A stretch of DNA of 64,000 bases. Source: Terriglobia bacterium (lineage in GTDB: Bacteria > Acidobacteriota > Terriglobia > Acidiferrales > UBA7541). Under the pieces are notes generated by a model, which saw only the letters and a list, made by a program, of their open reading frames with translations, was not told the origin of the DNA and searched no databases. Numbering within the stretch: the stretch's first letter is position 1; every line of letters begins with the position of its first letter. The position numbers were made by a program, and so were the translations under genes. Shown piece after piece: positions 1 to 9,262 of this stretch. The DNA is taken from the NCBI GenBank assembly GCA_020073485.1, contig JAIQFB010000022.1, positions 62,001-126,000 on the forward strand. Reading direction: 5' to 3'.

Positions 1-64
1 TCATACCGGCATTCTCAAGGAAGGAAGTGCGACTGACGGGCTACCCTTCAACAAAAGACGAATG

Positions 65-91
65 ATGGGGATGGGAATCTCCCATCCCCAT
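65..91 (-). terminator. Hairpin terminator after the molybdenum hydroxylase operon
   Basis: A perfect 12-bp inverted repeat (65-76 and 80-91) with a 3-base loop lies 17 bases beyond the stop of the minus-strand catalytic subunit gene. On the minus strand it is followed by a moderately T-rich stretch, so intrinsic termination is plausible though the T run is interrupted. The remaining bases 1-64 show nothing I can identify. Confidence 0.6.
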
Positions 92-108
92 TCGCAATCC
101 TTGACGAG

Positions 109-2367
109 TTAATCCAGCTTCGCCTTGCTTAGCGGCAACTCTCGCACGCGCTTGCCTGTGGCGGCGAAGATGGCGTTGCACAGAGCGGGAATGAAGGGCG
201 GAACGCCCGGCTCGCCGATTCCGGCGGGCGGCGCGTCGCTTTCGACAAGGTGGACATTGGTGCGCACGGGCGCCTCCCTCATGCGCGCAACGGGATAGTT
301 GTTGAAGTTGGATTGGTCGATGGCGCCGTTTGTCGCAGTGATGGAACCGGAGAGCGCGATGCTGGTTCCGAAGACGGCCGCGCCTTCAAATTGCGAACGC
401 GCGGTTTCGGGATTTGTGATCAGACCGGCATCCACCACGGTTTCGACGCGCGGGATATGAACTGTGCCGTCATCGGAGACCTGAACCTCGACGACATTGG
501 CGACGTAGGTCAGGAAACTGCGGTGGACGGCGATGCCCATTCCCGCGCCTTTGGCGAATTTGCGTTTCCCCCAGCCTGATTTTTCCGCCGCAATTTCCAG
601 GACCTTGCGCAAGCGCCCGGTATCGTTCGGGTATTGCTCGTAGTTTCCGCCGTAGTTGGGATTGGCGACGCCGGCCATGTCCACGATGCGGGACGGGCCG
701 ATGAGTTCGAGCATGTAATCCACTGGATCGCGTTTCGCGGCATGCGCGAGTTCATCGGCGAACGTCTGCACGGCGAATGCGTGATAGATGTTCGACACCG
801 AGCGCAGCCAGCCGATGCGGACGTGCGCGTTTGCCGCGCCGTTTTCCACGCGCAGATTGGGAATATCGAACGGAACGTCGGTCATTCCCATGCCCAACTC
901 GAAATCGGCCGCATGGTCTTCGTTCGGGTTGTTCATCGAGAGGATCGGCGGAAACACCGTGCGCTGTAGCCAGGCCGTGGGTTTGCCGGCGGAATCGACC
1001 GCGGCCTTCATGTAAACGGCCGCGACGCTGTGGTAGAAGTCGAAGCGGATATCATCCTCGCGCGTCCAAACCACCTTCACGGGGCGACCAACTTTCTTGG
1101 ACAGGACGGCGGCTTCGGCGACGTAATCGGGCTTGGATTTGCGGCCGAACCCACCGCCGAGCAGCGTGACGTGACAGATCACGTCGTCCTTCGTGATCCC
1201 GCAAGCCTTGGCAACTGTTTCCTGCACGGCTTGGGGATTCTGCGTGGGCGCCCAGGCGGTGACTTTGCCGTTACGAAATTCCGCGACGGCGACAAGTGGC
1301 TCCATGGCGGCGTGCGCCAAGTGCGGCACGTAATAATCGGCCTCGATAATCTTTCCGCCGCTGGCAAATCCGCTGTCCACGTCTCCGTGATTGCGCGCGA
1401 CCTTTCCCGGCGTCCGGGACTTCTCCTGCAATTCCTTGCGGTACGGGTCGGAGTTGTAGCCGGCGTTCGGGCCGTTCTCCCACTCGACGCGCAGCTTCTT
1501 GCGTCCCTGGAAGGCCGCCCAGGTGTTATTGGCGATGACCGCTACGCCACCGAGCGGCTGAAATCCCCACGGGCCCTGGAATGGCTCGACCGAAACCGTC
1601 TGGCTCACGCCGGCGACCTTCAAGGCGTCCCTGTCGTCGAAGGATTTCACTTTTGCTCCGAGGACCGGCGGACGCTCGATCGAGGCGTACACCATGCCGT
1701 CCATGCGCGCGTCCATTCCATACACGGCTTTGCCGGTGACGACTTGCGGGAGATCGTAACTCGGCGAACCCTTGCCGATGTAACGCCACGCGCTCTTGGG
1801 TTTGAATTTCAGGTCCTCGGCTTTCGGCACGGGCAGTTTCGCCGCAGCCGCGGCGAGTTCGCCGTAGCCCACGCGCCGGCCCGTGGGCGTGTGAACGATG
1901 GTGTGCAGGTCGGCCTTGCATTCGTCGGGAGAAACTTTCCATTGATTCGCCGCCGCCCGCGTCAGCATCAATCGGGCGGTGGCGCCGGCCTTGCGCATCG
2001 GTTCATAAAATTCACGGATCGAGTGAGAGCCGTCCGTATTTTGGGAGCCGTAGCGTTCATCCCCTAGAGCCTGCTCGAGCTTCACGCGCTTCCAGTCGGC
2101 TTCGAGCTCATCGGCCAAAATCAGAGGCAGGGACGTGCGGCTGGTGGTGCCCATCTCCGACCGGTGCGCCACGATGTAGACCGTCCCGTCGGGTTCAATG
2201 CCCAGGAAGATGCCGGGATGAAATGTGGAATGGTCGACCCGCGCGTTGCCCGGCAGCCCTTCCGCGTGCAACGATTCGGGCAGATAGCGCACGCTGAGCA
2301 CAAACGCCCCGGCCGAGACCACGCCCTTCAGAAATCCGCGCCTGCTGACATTCTCAATCGTGCTCAT
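109..2367 (-). CDS. Xanthine dehydrogenase-family molybdopterin-binding subunit, Tat-exported (isoquinoline 1-oxidoreductase beta-like)
   Basis: Large catalytic subunit (752 aa) of a molybdenum hydroxylase that probably oxidises an N-heterocycle or aldehyde in the periplasm. The start at 2367 was chosen because it opens with a twin-arginine signal (SRRGFLK near residues 8-14, then a hydrophobic stretch). The reading frame is open to 2754, but that upstream part is the shadow of the 2Fe-2S gene. The C-terminal GIGEPG motif carries the glutamate expected at the Mo site, and GGGFGRKS in the middle is a cofactor-binding signature of the family. The start overlaps the stop of the 2Fe-2S gene by four bases (ATGA), so the pair is translationally coupled. 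No FAD subunit is present, which fits the IorAB-type two-subunit group; those pass electrons to cytochromes rather than NAD. The substrate cannot be read from sequence. Confidence 0.9.
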   Translation of the reverse strand: MSTIENVSRRGFLKGVVSAGAFVLSVRYLPESLHAEGLPGNARVDHSTFHPGIFLGIEPDGTVYIVAHRSEMGTTSRTSLPLILADELEADWKRVKLEQALGDERYGSQNTDGSHSIREFYEPMRKAGATARLMLTRAAANQWKVSPDECKADLHTIVHTPTGRRVGYGELAAAAAKLPVPKAEDLKFKPKSAWRYIGKGSPSYDLPQVVTGKAVYGMDARMDGMVYASIERPPVLGAKVKSFDDRDALKVAGVSQTVSVEPFQGPWGFQPLGGVAVIANNTWAAFQGRKKLRVEWENGPNAGYNSDPYRKELQEKSRTPGKVARNHGDVDSGFASGGKIIEADYYVPHLAHAAMEPLVAVAEFRNGKVTAWAPTQNPQAVQETVAKACGITKDDVICHVTLLGGGFGRKSKPDYVAEAAVLSKKVGRPVKVVWTREDDIRFDFYHSVAAVYMKAAVDSAGKPTAWLQRTVFPPILSMNNPNEDHAADFELGMGMTDVPFDIPNLRVENGAANAHVRIGWLRSVSNIYHAFAVQTFADELAHAAKRDPVDYMLELIGPSRIVDMAGVANPNYGGNYEQYPNDTGRLRKVLEIAAEKSGWGKRKFAKGAGMGIAVHRSFLTYVANVVEVQVSDDGTVHIPRVETVVDAGLITNPETARSQFEGAAVFGTSIALSGSITATNGAIDQSNFNNYPVARMREAPVRTNVHLVESDAPPAGIGEPGVPPFIPALCNAIFAATGKRVRELPLSKAKLD

Positions 2368-2819
2368 GCCATTTCCCTCGCGGCAGCTTTCACGGCGGCC
2401 CGAATTCGCTGGTAGGTGCCGCAGCGGCAGATATTGCCAGACATGGCGGCGTCGATGTCCTCGTCCGTGGGATTCTTCTTGGTCTTCAACAGCGAGGAGG
2501 CCTGCATCATTTGTCCGGACTGGCAGTACCCGCACTGCGGCACGTTGATTTGCATCCAGGCCTTCTGCACCGGATGCAGTCCGCCCGCGCCCAAGCCTTC
2601 CACGGTTGTAATTTCCACGCCGTCCACCGCGGACATCGGCGTGATGCAGGAGCGCACGGCCACCCCGTCCTTGTGCACGGTGCAGGCGCCGCACAGCGAC
2701 ATGCCGCATCCGAATTTCGTGCCCGTGAGTCTCAGTTCGTCCCGGAGATACCACAGCAACGGCATCGCGGGATCGCCGTCGTAGGAATGATCCACTCCAT
2801 TTACTCTTACTTTAACCAT
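2364..2819 (-). CDS. (2Fe-2S)-binding subunit of a molybdenum hydroxylase (isoquinoline 1-oxidoreductase alpha-like)
   Basis: A 151-aa small subunit carrying two [2Fe-2S] clusters that relay electrons from the molybdenum site. The plant-type ferredoxin motif [12 protein letters not shown] is in the first half, and the second cluster motif CGYCQSGQM...CRCGTYQRI is in the second half. The start at 2819 gives the usual family N-terminus ([15 protein letters not shown]); the frame is open about 48 codons further upstream without family similarity. It has no export signal of its own, so it presumably leaves the cell folded with the Tat-bearing large subunit encoded immediately downstream. Confidence 0.92.
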   Translation of the reverse strand: MVKVRVNGVDHSYDGDPAMPLLWYLRDELRLTGTKFGCGMSLCGACTVHKDGVAVRSCITPMSAVDGVEITTVEGLGAGGLHPVQKAWMQINVPQCGYCQSGQMMQASSLLKTKKNPTDEDIDAAMSGNICRCGTYQRIRAAVKAAAREMA

Positions 2820-3056
2820 CGTCTGACCTCGAATCTTGAATGACTCCGCCAGCGCCCATGCATTGCAAATGATTGCGTTCTTGAATTCCCCGTCCGGAGT
2901 TTCTTCTCTCCCGCGCAAGTATTTTACACACCACGGCCTGATTCGGCGCGCCAAATTTCCCAAGCGTAATCGTTAACCGGGACGCCCGCCGGTGGGTGGG
3001 ACAGCTTTTGATTTGAATTTTGGCGTGGCTGCGGCTGCTACTGTTCTGAAGGATCG

Positions 3057-4694
3057 CTAAGGCCTTGCATTCTGAGCGGCGGGACTGATTTTCTCCGATT
3101 TATTCCGCCGGTCCGTGTAGTGAATTACCCGATCGTACGCATCCTTGATCAAATCGTTGAGCGGGAGAACGGTGCCATTGACGCGCTGTTCCTCGAGTAA
3201 GGCAAGGTCAACGTCCGAGATCACCATTTGTTCCTGATTGACCGTACCCTCGGCGGCGATCCCGTCGCGGGCGAAGAAATAGTCGGAGGGAGTGAGGATT
3301 GCCGCCTGCCCGTAATGCGTGGCCATGCAGGGAACATCGGGGAGGTTGCCCACGGTGCTCGCCATGGCCACGTAAATTTGGTTTTCGCTCGCGCGGGCTT
3401 GCGCGCAATACCGGACCCGGCAGAATCCCTGCCGCTCGTCGGTGCACGAGGGCACGAAAATGATCTGCGCGCCCGCCTCGGCCAGAACACGGGCAGCTTC
3501 CGGAAATTCGACGTCGTAACAAACCAGGATGGCGACGTTTCCGTAATCGGTATGATAGACGTAGAAACCATGCCCGCGGCTCATCTGGTACGAAGCTTTT
3601 TCCGTCTCGGTGAGGTGCACTTTTTTTTGCCGGTACACCCGGCCATTCGGCGTGAACATGTGCGCTGCATTGAATAGTTGGCCCTCCTGAATGGCCGGGT
3701 GGGTTCCGGCGATGATGTAGAGACCGTTCTCCGTGGCGAGCCGCCGGAAAAGAGCCTCATACTCCGGCGCCAACTGCGCGAGGCGGCGCACCGCCCGGGC
3801 TGCTGCAGGTTCGCGCAAGTAGCTCAGCAACTGCATGGTGAAATATTCGGGGAACAACACGAACTGGCAGCGATACTCCCTGGCGCTGTGAACGAAGAAT
3901 TCGACTTGCGTCGCGAAATCCTCGAAACACTTGATGGGACGCAGCAAATACTGCATGGTTGCGATCCTGACCCGGGACGGCCGCGCGGGCTCGTGGCGCG
4001 TTTCTTCACCCTGTTCTTCCGCACCCTCGGCCTGGCCCGCGGATTGAAAGCTCACCGTTGTCACGTACTCCGGGTTCAGCCATTCCAGCAGCGTGGCGAA
4101 GCCTCTAGAGTCGCTGTCCTCCAGATACCGCGGCACAACGTCCAGGACCACCAGCCCATTCGCGAGTTGAAAGCTGAGCGTCGGATCTTTCCGTTTGCCG
4201 GCGACCACTGCCGCCACGTATTCCTGAGGACTCATCTCCCGGGAGACTTGTGCGTACGCGGGGATGCGCCCGCCTGTCAGCATCCGCTTCAAACCGCGTT
4301 CCCGAACCATTTTTTTGCGCGCATCGTAGAACAGAGAGCCGATGCCAATGTGGCGGGCGGCCGGGTCGACGCACATATCGGCGCCATAGAGTGTTTTTCC
4401 CAGCGGATTGTGAGTGTCGAACGTTCCCTTGCCGGTGATCGCGGACCATCTGGCGGACTCCGCGTAATCATCCCAATCGATGATCAGCGAACTCGCCGAA
4501 CCCAAAACCTGGCCTCTCTCGTCCACCGCAACGAGCTGGCCTTCCGGGAAGACCTCCATGTGATGAGTGAGTTCTTCGGCGCTCCAAGCCAGCGCCTCGG
4601 AATAGACTCGACGTTGCATACTCACCACAGCCTGGATGTCGGCTCCCGTCATCCGGCGGATGGCGATGTTCGGTGTGTGGGTTGCGGCTCCCAT
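3057..4694 (-). CDS. GNAT acetyltransferase-nitrilase fusion protein
   Basis: A 545-aa two-domain protein. Residues about 10-205 form a GNAT-like N-acyltransferase domain, with the acetyl-CoA loop region around ADMCVDPAARHIGIGSLFYD. Residues about 240-525 form a carbon-nitrogen hydrolase (nitrilase superfamily) with the full Glu-Lys-Cys triad: E283 in LFPEYF, K358 in QKKVHL and C392 in LVCYDVEFPE. The linker at 215-240 is charged and low in complexity. The same architecture is known from bacterial YhcX-like proteins of uncertain substrate, thought to be amidases of small metabolites. The gene stands alone on the minus strand. A perfect CRP-like palindrome lies 73 bases upstream of its start. 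Confidence 0.9.
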   Translation of the reverse strand: MGAATHTPNIAIRRMTGADIQAVVSMQRRVYSEALAWSAEELTHHMEVFPEGQLVAVDERGQVLGSASSLIIDWDDYAESARWSAITGKGTFDTHNPLGKTLYGADMCVDPAARHIGIGSLFYDARKKMVRERGLKRMLTGGRIPAYAQVSREMSPQEYVAAVVAGKRKDPTLSFQLANGLVVLDVVPRYLEDSDSRGFATLLEWLNPEYVTTVSFQSAGQAEGAEEQGEETRHEPARPSRVRIATMQYLLRPIKCFEDFATQVEFFVHSAREYRCQFVLFPEYFTMQLLSYLREPAAARAVRRLAQLAPEYEALFRRLATENGLYIIAGTHPAIQEGQLFNAAHMFTPNGRVYRQKKVHLTETEKASYQMSRGHGFYVYHTDYGNVAILVCYDVEFPEAARVLAEAGAQIIFVPSCTDERQGFCRVRYCAQARASENQIYVAMASTVGNLPDVPCMATHYGQAAILTPSDYFFARDGIAAEGTVNQEQMVISDVDLALLEEQRVNGTVLPLNDLIKDAYDRVIHYTDRRNKSEKISPAAQNARP

Positions 4695-4766
4695 CAGCTA
4701 CTCCTGGTTGCCTACGATCCTGCCTCATGATGCGCCCGCATTGCGTTGATCCGCGTCACAGGAACA

Positions 4767-4782
4767 TGTGATCTGCATCACA
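4767..4782. promoter_or_regulatory. CRP/FNR-family palindrome (TGTGA-N6-TCACA)
   Basis: A perfect match to the TGTGA-N6-TCACA consensus used by CRP-family regulators, in intergenic DNA 73 bases upstream of the GNAT-nitrilase start (minus strand). Two other perfect copies exist in this window (7008-7023 and 37514-37529), also only in intergenic DNA. The regulator itself is not encoded here. Confidence 0.65.
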
Positions 4783-5120
4783 TCGGTCGCGACAGCCTCT
4801 TGCCGCCAATTTGCAGTGTTTTTCACCATTCGCGCCAGACATCGTTCCGGGTTTTGCTTCAGGTTAATGCCTGATTTGAAGGCACCCGGTTGGCCCTTGC
4901 TTGACGGGCCCGGAGACGGATCGCCGATCGCGCCGGTCCGCGCGTCAATGCCGTGGCCACGATCGTTTATGACGGAACGTTCGATTCTTCGCTGCGGACC
5001 ATAAGCATGCTTCGAGCGATCGATGTGTTCCGCCGGGTACGCTTCCTCGGCGCGCATTCCCCCGAGGGCGTGTCCGCATTTCCCTTGGCGAGCGGCGTTT
5101 GCCCGTCCATGAAATGCGCG
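4783..5120. other. Intergenic region without recognisable gene
   Basis: Together with 4695-4782 this gap separates the GNAT-nitrilase and cupin genes. Short open frames cross it on both strands, but their translations are arginine- and proline-rich, lack Shine-Dalgarno sites and resemble no family I know. Apart from the CRP-like palindrome I see no structure. Confidence 0.5.
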
Positions 5121-5588
5121 CTATTCGCTGTCCATGTTCACGGCATAGTAGGCGACAGTTTTTGTGGGAACTTCCTTGAACCAGTGCGGCGTTTTGGCGG
5201 GAATGGTAATGACGTCGCCCTTGGTCAGATGGTAGGTGACTCCGCCTTGCAGGGAAGGAGCGCGCATCTGGTCGGGAGCGGTTCGCCGGGCGTCCACCAT
5301 GGTTCCTCCGACCACCAAGGTGGCCTCGCCATCGACCAGGATGAAAACGTGGTTTGTGCGGTCGTGATATTCCACTTCACCCGCTTCCCGCCGCATCGCC
5401 AGCACAATCAAACCCGGATCGGAAACGATCGGCCCGCCCTTGGCCGCCGCGTCGGCCATCACGCTGGAAACTTTTTCGTGGCCGATGTAATGAACCGCCG
5501 CCGGGACGCCGCCTCCCAGCGAATTTGCGGTTACGGTGAAAAATGCCACCAAGGGTAAGGCCGATGCCAGCTTCAGCAAGAACTTCAT
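5121..5588 (-). CDS. Secreted cupin-domain protein
   Basis: A 155-aa protein with an N-terminal signal peptide (MKFLLKLASALPLVAFFTVTANS) and a single cupin barrel covering about residues 55-150. The second cupin motif region (GDVITIPAKTPHWF) carries the histidine and proline typical of the fold. The role is unknown; such small exported cupins may bind metal or a sugar or aromatic ligand. The start at 5588 was chosen because it begins the signal peptide; the frame is open up to 5816 without family similarity. Flanked by intergenic DNA on both sides, so probably monocistronic. Confidence 0.8.
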   Translation of the reverse strand: MKFLLKLASALPLVAFFTVTANSLGGGVPAAVHYIGHEKVSSVMADAAAKGGPIVSDPGLIVLAMRREAGEVEYHDRTNHVFILVDGEATLVVGGTMVDARRTAPDQMRAPSLQGGVTYHLTKGDVITIPAKTPHWFKEVPTKTVAYYAVNMDSE

Positions 5589-5724
5589 CGTTGTTTTCTC
5601 CTGTATCCGGCAGGATTTCAGCGCTGCGGGATCGTCGCGCTTCCTAATTCCGCGCCGCACGGCAACATACAACCGGCCGCGGAGGAATGCAATGTCGCGA
5701 TGAGGTTTCGCATTTGTGGCGCAG

Positions 5725-5780
5725 GCGTCTCGCCGGCGGGCTTGGACGGCGCACAGTTGAAAAAATCGCCGGCGAGACGC
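5725..5780. repeat. Dispersed inverted repeat, family A
   Basis: Perfect 14-bp arms (5725-5738 and 5767-5780) reading GCGTCTCGCCGGCG and its complement, with a 28-base loop and partly matching outer flanks. A closely related single arm occurs at 43092-43120. The gap 5589-5980 holds nothing else I can recognise. Repeats of this sort are common between genes in Acidobacteriota. Confidence 0.7.
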
Positions 5781-5980
5781 CGGCGGCACAGACATCTGCG
5801 TTCTGTGGCGGATCATTCAGGAACCGTGCTCAGGATAAGAATTGTCGGGATAAGGAGGAACGGTTAAAGCAAGACCGGCACAACCACATCGGATGGAACA
5901 GCAATCGCAACAAGCAATCAGTTAGCTTCCCTGCACTACAGCCCATCGCTGGGCACGCTGCGTACTCGCGCCCCGCCCGG

Positions 5981-6850
5981 CTAATTCACACGGAAGCTGA
6001 CTTCCACGCGTAAATCAATCGGTGTCGGCTCGCCATCGAGCACGGTGGGCTCGTACTTCCTCTTGGCAACGGCCTCCAGAGCGGCGGGGATCAGGATGGG
6101 CTGACCGCTCAGCGCCCGCTCCTCTGTAACATTGCCATGCTCATCGATGATCGCGTCGATCACAACCACTCCGGAAATGCGCGATTGGATCGCAAGGAAC
6201 GGATACACGGGATCGAGTCCGTAAATCAATTTCGGCTGCTTTACTTCTCCTCCCACGCGAACCGGCTTTTTGGGTCCTTCCGCAATGGGAGCCGCGGGCG
6301 CCGCAACACCCCTCAGCGTGCCGCCGAGAACCCCTCCCAGAACGCCTCCCACCACTCCACCGGGAATTCCGCCCGGTACGCCTCCTGGAACTCCCGCACC
6401 GGCATCATCCAAGCTTCCGTCGTTCGTCGTCTTCGCGATGGTCCGAGGGATAAAACTGGGAGCCGTCAATTTGCCCGGCACAAACGTGTGAACCGGCGCG
6501 GTGCGCGCTGGGTGCGACATCGCCGGCGAACCCAAAGGTGGAGGAGGAGGCGCGGCTGGAGTCATGGGCGTGGCCAGAAAAGTCAGATTAAGCCTTTGGA
6601 TGTCGAGTCCGCTGGTGAAATACAGGGGAAGAACGAGAAACACTCCCAAAATGGCAAAGTGGACCACGAAGGAGGCGATCCAATCCAGGGGGCTGCGGCG
6701 CTGGTGTACCGAAGTGTGCTCGAGTATTGCCTCTGCCAGCACTTCATGCGTCGGGCCACCTTTGGGCGGCGGTAATTCGATATGCGCCCTTTCCCGTTCC
6801 ACAGGTCGAATTCCTCTTCCTCCCAAAAATATGGCCTGCTGATTGAACAT
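5981..6850 (-). CDS. TonB-family energy transducer with glycine-repeat linker
   Basis: A 289-aa inner-membrane protein that would couple the proton-motive force to TonB-dependent receptors. It has a cytoplasmic N-terminus of about 55 residues, one membrane helix (about 57-79), a proline stretch (about 95-106), a glycine-rich repeat (about 151-181, units GGVPGG, GGIPGG, GGVVGG, GGVLGG) and a TonB C-terminal domain (about 205-289, containing YGLDPVYPFLA and VVIDAIIDEHGNVTE). The start at 6850 was preferred over a GTG at 6871 because a GGGGGTG element precedes it at usable spacing. No exbB or exbD gene lies nearby. The next TonB-dependent receptor is at 13260-15365. Confidence 0.88.
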   Translation of the reverse strand: MFNQQAIFLGGRGIRPVERERAHIELPPPKGGPTHEVLAEAILEHTSVHQRRSPLDWIASFVVHFAILGVFLVLPLYFTSGLDIQRLNLTFLATPMTPAAPPPPPLGSPAMSHPARTAPVHTFVPGKLTAPSFIPRTIAKTTNDGSLDDAGAGVPGGVPGGIPGGVVGGVLGGVLGGTLRGVAAPAAPIAEGPKKPVRVGGEVKQPKLIYGLDPVYPFLAIQSRISGVVVIDAIIDEHGNVTEERALSGQPILIPAALEAVAKRKYEPTVLDGEPTPIDLRVEVSFRVN

Positions 6851-6872
6851 GATAACACCCCCGCCTGCCACT

Positions 6873-6889
6873 TGAACTTTTCAAGTTCA
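6873..6889. promoter_or_regulatory. Short inverted repeat just upstream of tonB
   Basis: Seven-base complementary arms (6873-6879 and 6883-6889) with a three-base loop sit 23 bases upstream of the TonB start, in the expected 5' leader. It could be an operator half-site pair or a leader hairpin. The short arms make chance a real alternative. Confidence 0.3.
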
Positions 6890-7007
6890 TGCGGGAGTAT
6901 CGGGCAGGAAATCCGAGCCTTCCGGTGGGTGCGTTCGCTCTCTTCCCCACGATTTGGATGATAAGAGGGTAATGTTGGATTCGGCGATGATAGGAATCAC
7001 TTCCGGC

Positions 7008-7023
7008 TGTGATGCATGTCACA
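7008..7023. promoter_or_regulatory. CRP/FNR-family palindrome (TGTGA-N6-TCACA)
   Basis: A perfect TGTGA-TGCATG-TCACA palindrome (the core is also self-complementary) between the small secreted protein gene and tonB, 158 bases upstream of the TonB start. Orientation and distance fit control of tonB on the minus strand. Confidence 0.65.
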
Positions 7024-7075
7024 ATTCGGATTTCAGGTATTTTTCCAGGATGAGAGGCGGTGGGCAGCCGGGTGC

Positions 7076-7441
7076 TCAGGAACCTTTGGCCAGGTCCTTG
7101 ATCTGACGCGCAAGTTTTTCGACTTCTTCCGCCTTCTTCAGCAGAGAAAGTGAAAGCACGTCGGTCTGTTCCGTTTTATCGACATCGTCTTTCAATTCCC
7201 TGGCCAACTGCAGCAGATGTTCGGCGTCCTTGCGCAGATTTTTCTGGTTCTCCTCGAGTTGCGCTTTTGGATTCGGCGCCGGAAGGGCCGGGATGCCCGA
7301 AGGCTGGTCGCCTGGGTCGACGCCATCGGGAAGCCGGGGAGACATTGGCGGGGTCCGCCGCTGTGGCGCCGCCCACAGAGGCTTGACCCCAGCCATGACC
7401 ATGGCAAATCCGGATAGAAAAAATCTGCGCCCTGTCTTCAT
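7076..7441 (-). CDS. Small secreted coiled-coil protein of unknown function
   Basis: A 121-aa protein with an N-terminal export signal (arginine pair, hydrophobic core, cleavage near WAAPQ), a proline-rich stretch (about 30-58) and a C-terminal amphipathic helix (about 60-118) likely to form a coiled coil. The start at 7441 is preceded by GGGAGG at good spacing. I do not recognise a named family. It is divergent from the MscS-like gene and upstream of tonB, with the CRP-like site between it and tonB. Confidence 0.75.
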   Translation of the reverse strand: MKTGRRFFLSGFAMVMAGVKPLWAAPQRRTPPMSPRLPDGVDPGDQPSGIPALPAPNPKAQLEENQKNLRKDAEHLLQLARELKDDVDKTEQTDVLSLSLLKKAEEVEKLARQIKDLAKGS

Positions 7442-7502
7442 GCGAACCTCCCTGCCTGCCGCGTTCCGATCAACTCCGTAATTTGAGGGCCGCCCGCGAT
7501 GC

Positions 7503-7508
7503 TATAAT
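7503..7508 (+). promoter_or_regulatory. Candidate -10 box of the MscS-like gene
   Basis: A perfect TATAAT hexamer 14 bases upstream of the ATG at 7523. I do not see a convincing -35 at 16-18 bases, so only the -10 element is claimed. If used, the mRNA leader would be under 10 bases. Confidence 0.4.
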
Positions 7509-7522
7509 CGCACGCGCATAGT

Positions 7523-8206
7523 ATGACTCCAAACGTCTTCAAATGGACCGACATCGCGGTCGTACACGCGATTCGCCTGGGCGCCATTCTGCTGATCGCC
7601 CTGATCCTCAACCGGCTGCTGCGCGTGTTGACGCGGCGCCTGCTCCCGAAAGCCGGCAGCGAGGGCCTGGGAAGAATCGCGCGGATGCGCGAGCAGCACG
7701 TGAAGACGCTGGCAGGCCTGCTGTACAGCGCCGGGACGGCCATCATCCTGATCGGAGCGGTTCTTACGGCGCTGCCGGAATTCGGATTCAACGTCACCCC
7801 CATTGCCGCGGCCGTTCCCAACGGCGAAATTGCGCAGGTCGCGAATCTCAGCCGCGACTGGGGCCAGGTGTTCGTGGACGTCGCCGTGGCTTCTCAGGGA
7901 TCCCCCGACGAGGCCCTTGCCGCACTGGAACGCGTTTCCGCCGAATTGCGGAACGATGCCGCCTGGTCGCCGGTCCTGGTGGACGGGCCCCGCGTCCTGG
8001 GGATCGAAACCTTCGGACCGGCCGGCGCCACGCTGCGTTTGCAGCTTCGCACCGTTCCCGGCCGCCAGGACGATGCCGCGCGCGAGCTCCGCCGCCGGAT
8101 TCAAAATCGCTTCGAACAGGAACGGATTCATTGGGGCGGCGTGCAGCACGTGGAAATTGTGGGAAACGAAAAACTTCAGGGTCTTTCTGCGGGTTCGAAT
8201 TCCTGA
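7523..8206 (+). CDS. MscS-family channel protein lacking the pore helix and beta domain
   Basis: A 227-aa member of the small mechanosensitive channel family. Two membrane helices are visible (about 14-33 and 65-88). The protein then reads GFNVTPIAA, the run into the pore helix TM3, but jumps directly to VPNGEIAQVANLSRDW, which in intact relatives lies about 65 residues further on, after TM3 and the beta domain. The C-terminal alpha/beta domain (about 105-215) is complete. The junction is around residues 94-98 (7802-7816) and the frame is kept. So the gene carries an in-frame internal deletion and the product should not form a normal pore. Either a real deletion or an assembly collapse is possible. 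Confidence 0.82.
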   Translation: MTPNVFKWTDIAVVHAIRLGAILLIALILNRLLRVLTRRLLPKAGSEGLGRIARMREQHVKTLAGLLYSAGTAIILIGAVLTALPEFGFNVTPIAAAVPNGEIAQVANLSRDWGQVFVDVAVASQGSPDEALAALERVSAELRNDAAWSPVLVDGPRVLGIETFGPAGATLRLQLRTVPGRQDDAARELRRRIQNRFEQERIHWGGVQHVEIVGNEKLQGLSAGSNS

Positions 8207-8291
8207 ATCAGAATTGAGCATGTCGCAGGTACCCCTCCAGGCGGAGGAGCATTCACCGCGGAAACCGCTGGCCGTGCGTCCAGGGGAATTT

Positions 8292-9262
8292 CTACCGCTC
8301 CTTGGGACCGTGAGAGGAAAGTTCCAGCGATGCCCGCAGCGCCTCCTCCAATTCGGCCGTGCCGGCAATTACGACGCGGTTTCTTCCCTCCTGCTTGGCG
8401 CGGTACAGCGCCGAATCGGCCAGATGCAGAATCTGACTGACGTGGTAATCGGGCCAATCCCCCGTCGCCACTCCGCCTATGCTTAACGTGATTTTGAGAG
8501 ACCCGGAATCGGTTTCGACGGGACGCCGGAGGATCGCTTCGCGGAGCCGTTCGGCGTTTTCAGCCGATTCCGAACGGCTGCATCCCGGAAGCAGAATCAG
8601 AAATTCTTCTCCGCCGTAACGTCCGACGGCGTCATAGGTGCGGATGTCCGCCTGCATTCTGCTGGTCGCTTCGCATAGCACGCGGTCCCCGGCAAGGTGC
8701 CCGTAGGTGTCGTTGACGGATTTGAAATGATCCAGGTCGGCAATCAGAACGCCGAGCGAAACGCCTTCGCGCGAGGAACGGCTGACTTCGCGCTCCAGCA
8801 TTTCCATGATCGCGCCGCGGTTCCAGACTCCGGTCAGCGCGTCGTGCGTGGCCTTGAAGCGCATGGCTTCGCGCGCCTGGACCAGGCTGTCTTCCAGATC
8901 GAGCAGGCGCATGCCGACGCGAATCCTGGCGCGCAATTCCGCTGGATGAAAGGGCTTGGTGAGGTAATCGTCGGCTCCCGATTCCAGACCCTCGACGACG
9001 CTTTCCTTGGCGTCCTTGGCCGTGAGCAGCAGTATGTAGGTGTAGGGCGCGGGACGCAGCTTGCGCATTTCGCGGCAAACATCGACGCCGTTTTGTCCCG
9101 GCATCATCCAATCCAGCAAGGCCATGCGCGGCGCATCCGGCGATTTCAGATGCTCCCACGCGGCGTTGCCGTCCTCGGCGGTGACCACCTCATACCCCCA
9201 CTTGACTAGAAATCCGCGAAGCATGTGGCGGGAAACGGGTTCGTCATCGGCGATCAATATTT

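Noticed and set aside
1030-2067. A 345-codon plus-strand frame
   Set aside because: Antisense shadow of the Tat-exported molybdoenzyme subunit, without ribosome site or motifs.
2368-2754. N-terminal extension of the 109-2367 gene
   Set aside because: The frame is open, but the Tat signal and the four-base overlap with the 2Fe-2S gene fix the start at 2367.
4725-5057. A 110-codon minus-strand frame in the nitrilase-cupin gap
   Set aside because: No Shine-Dalgarno site and no similarity; composition looks like non-coding DNA.
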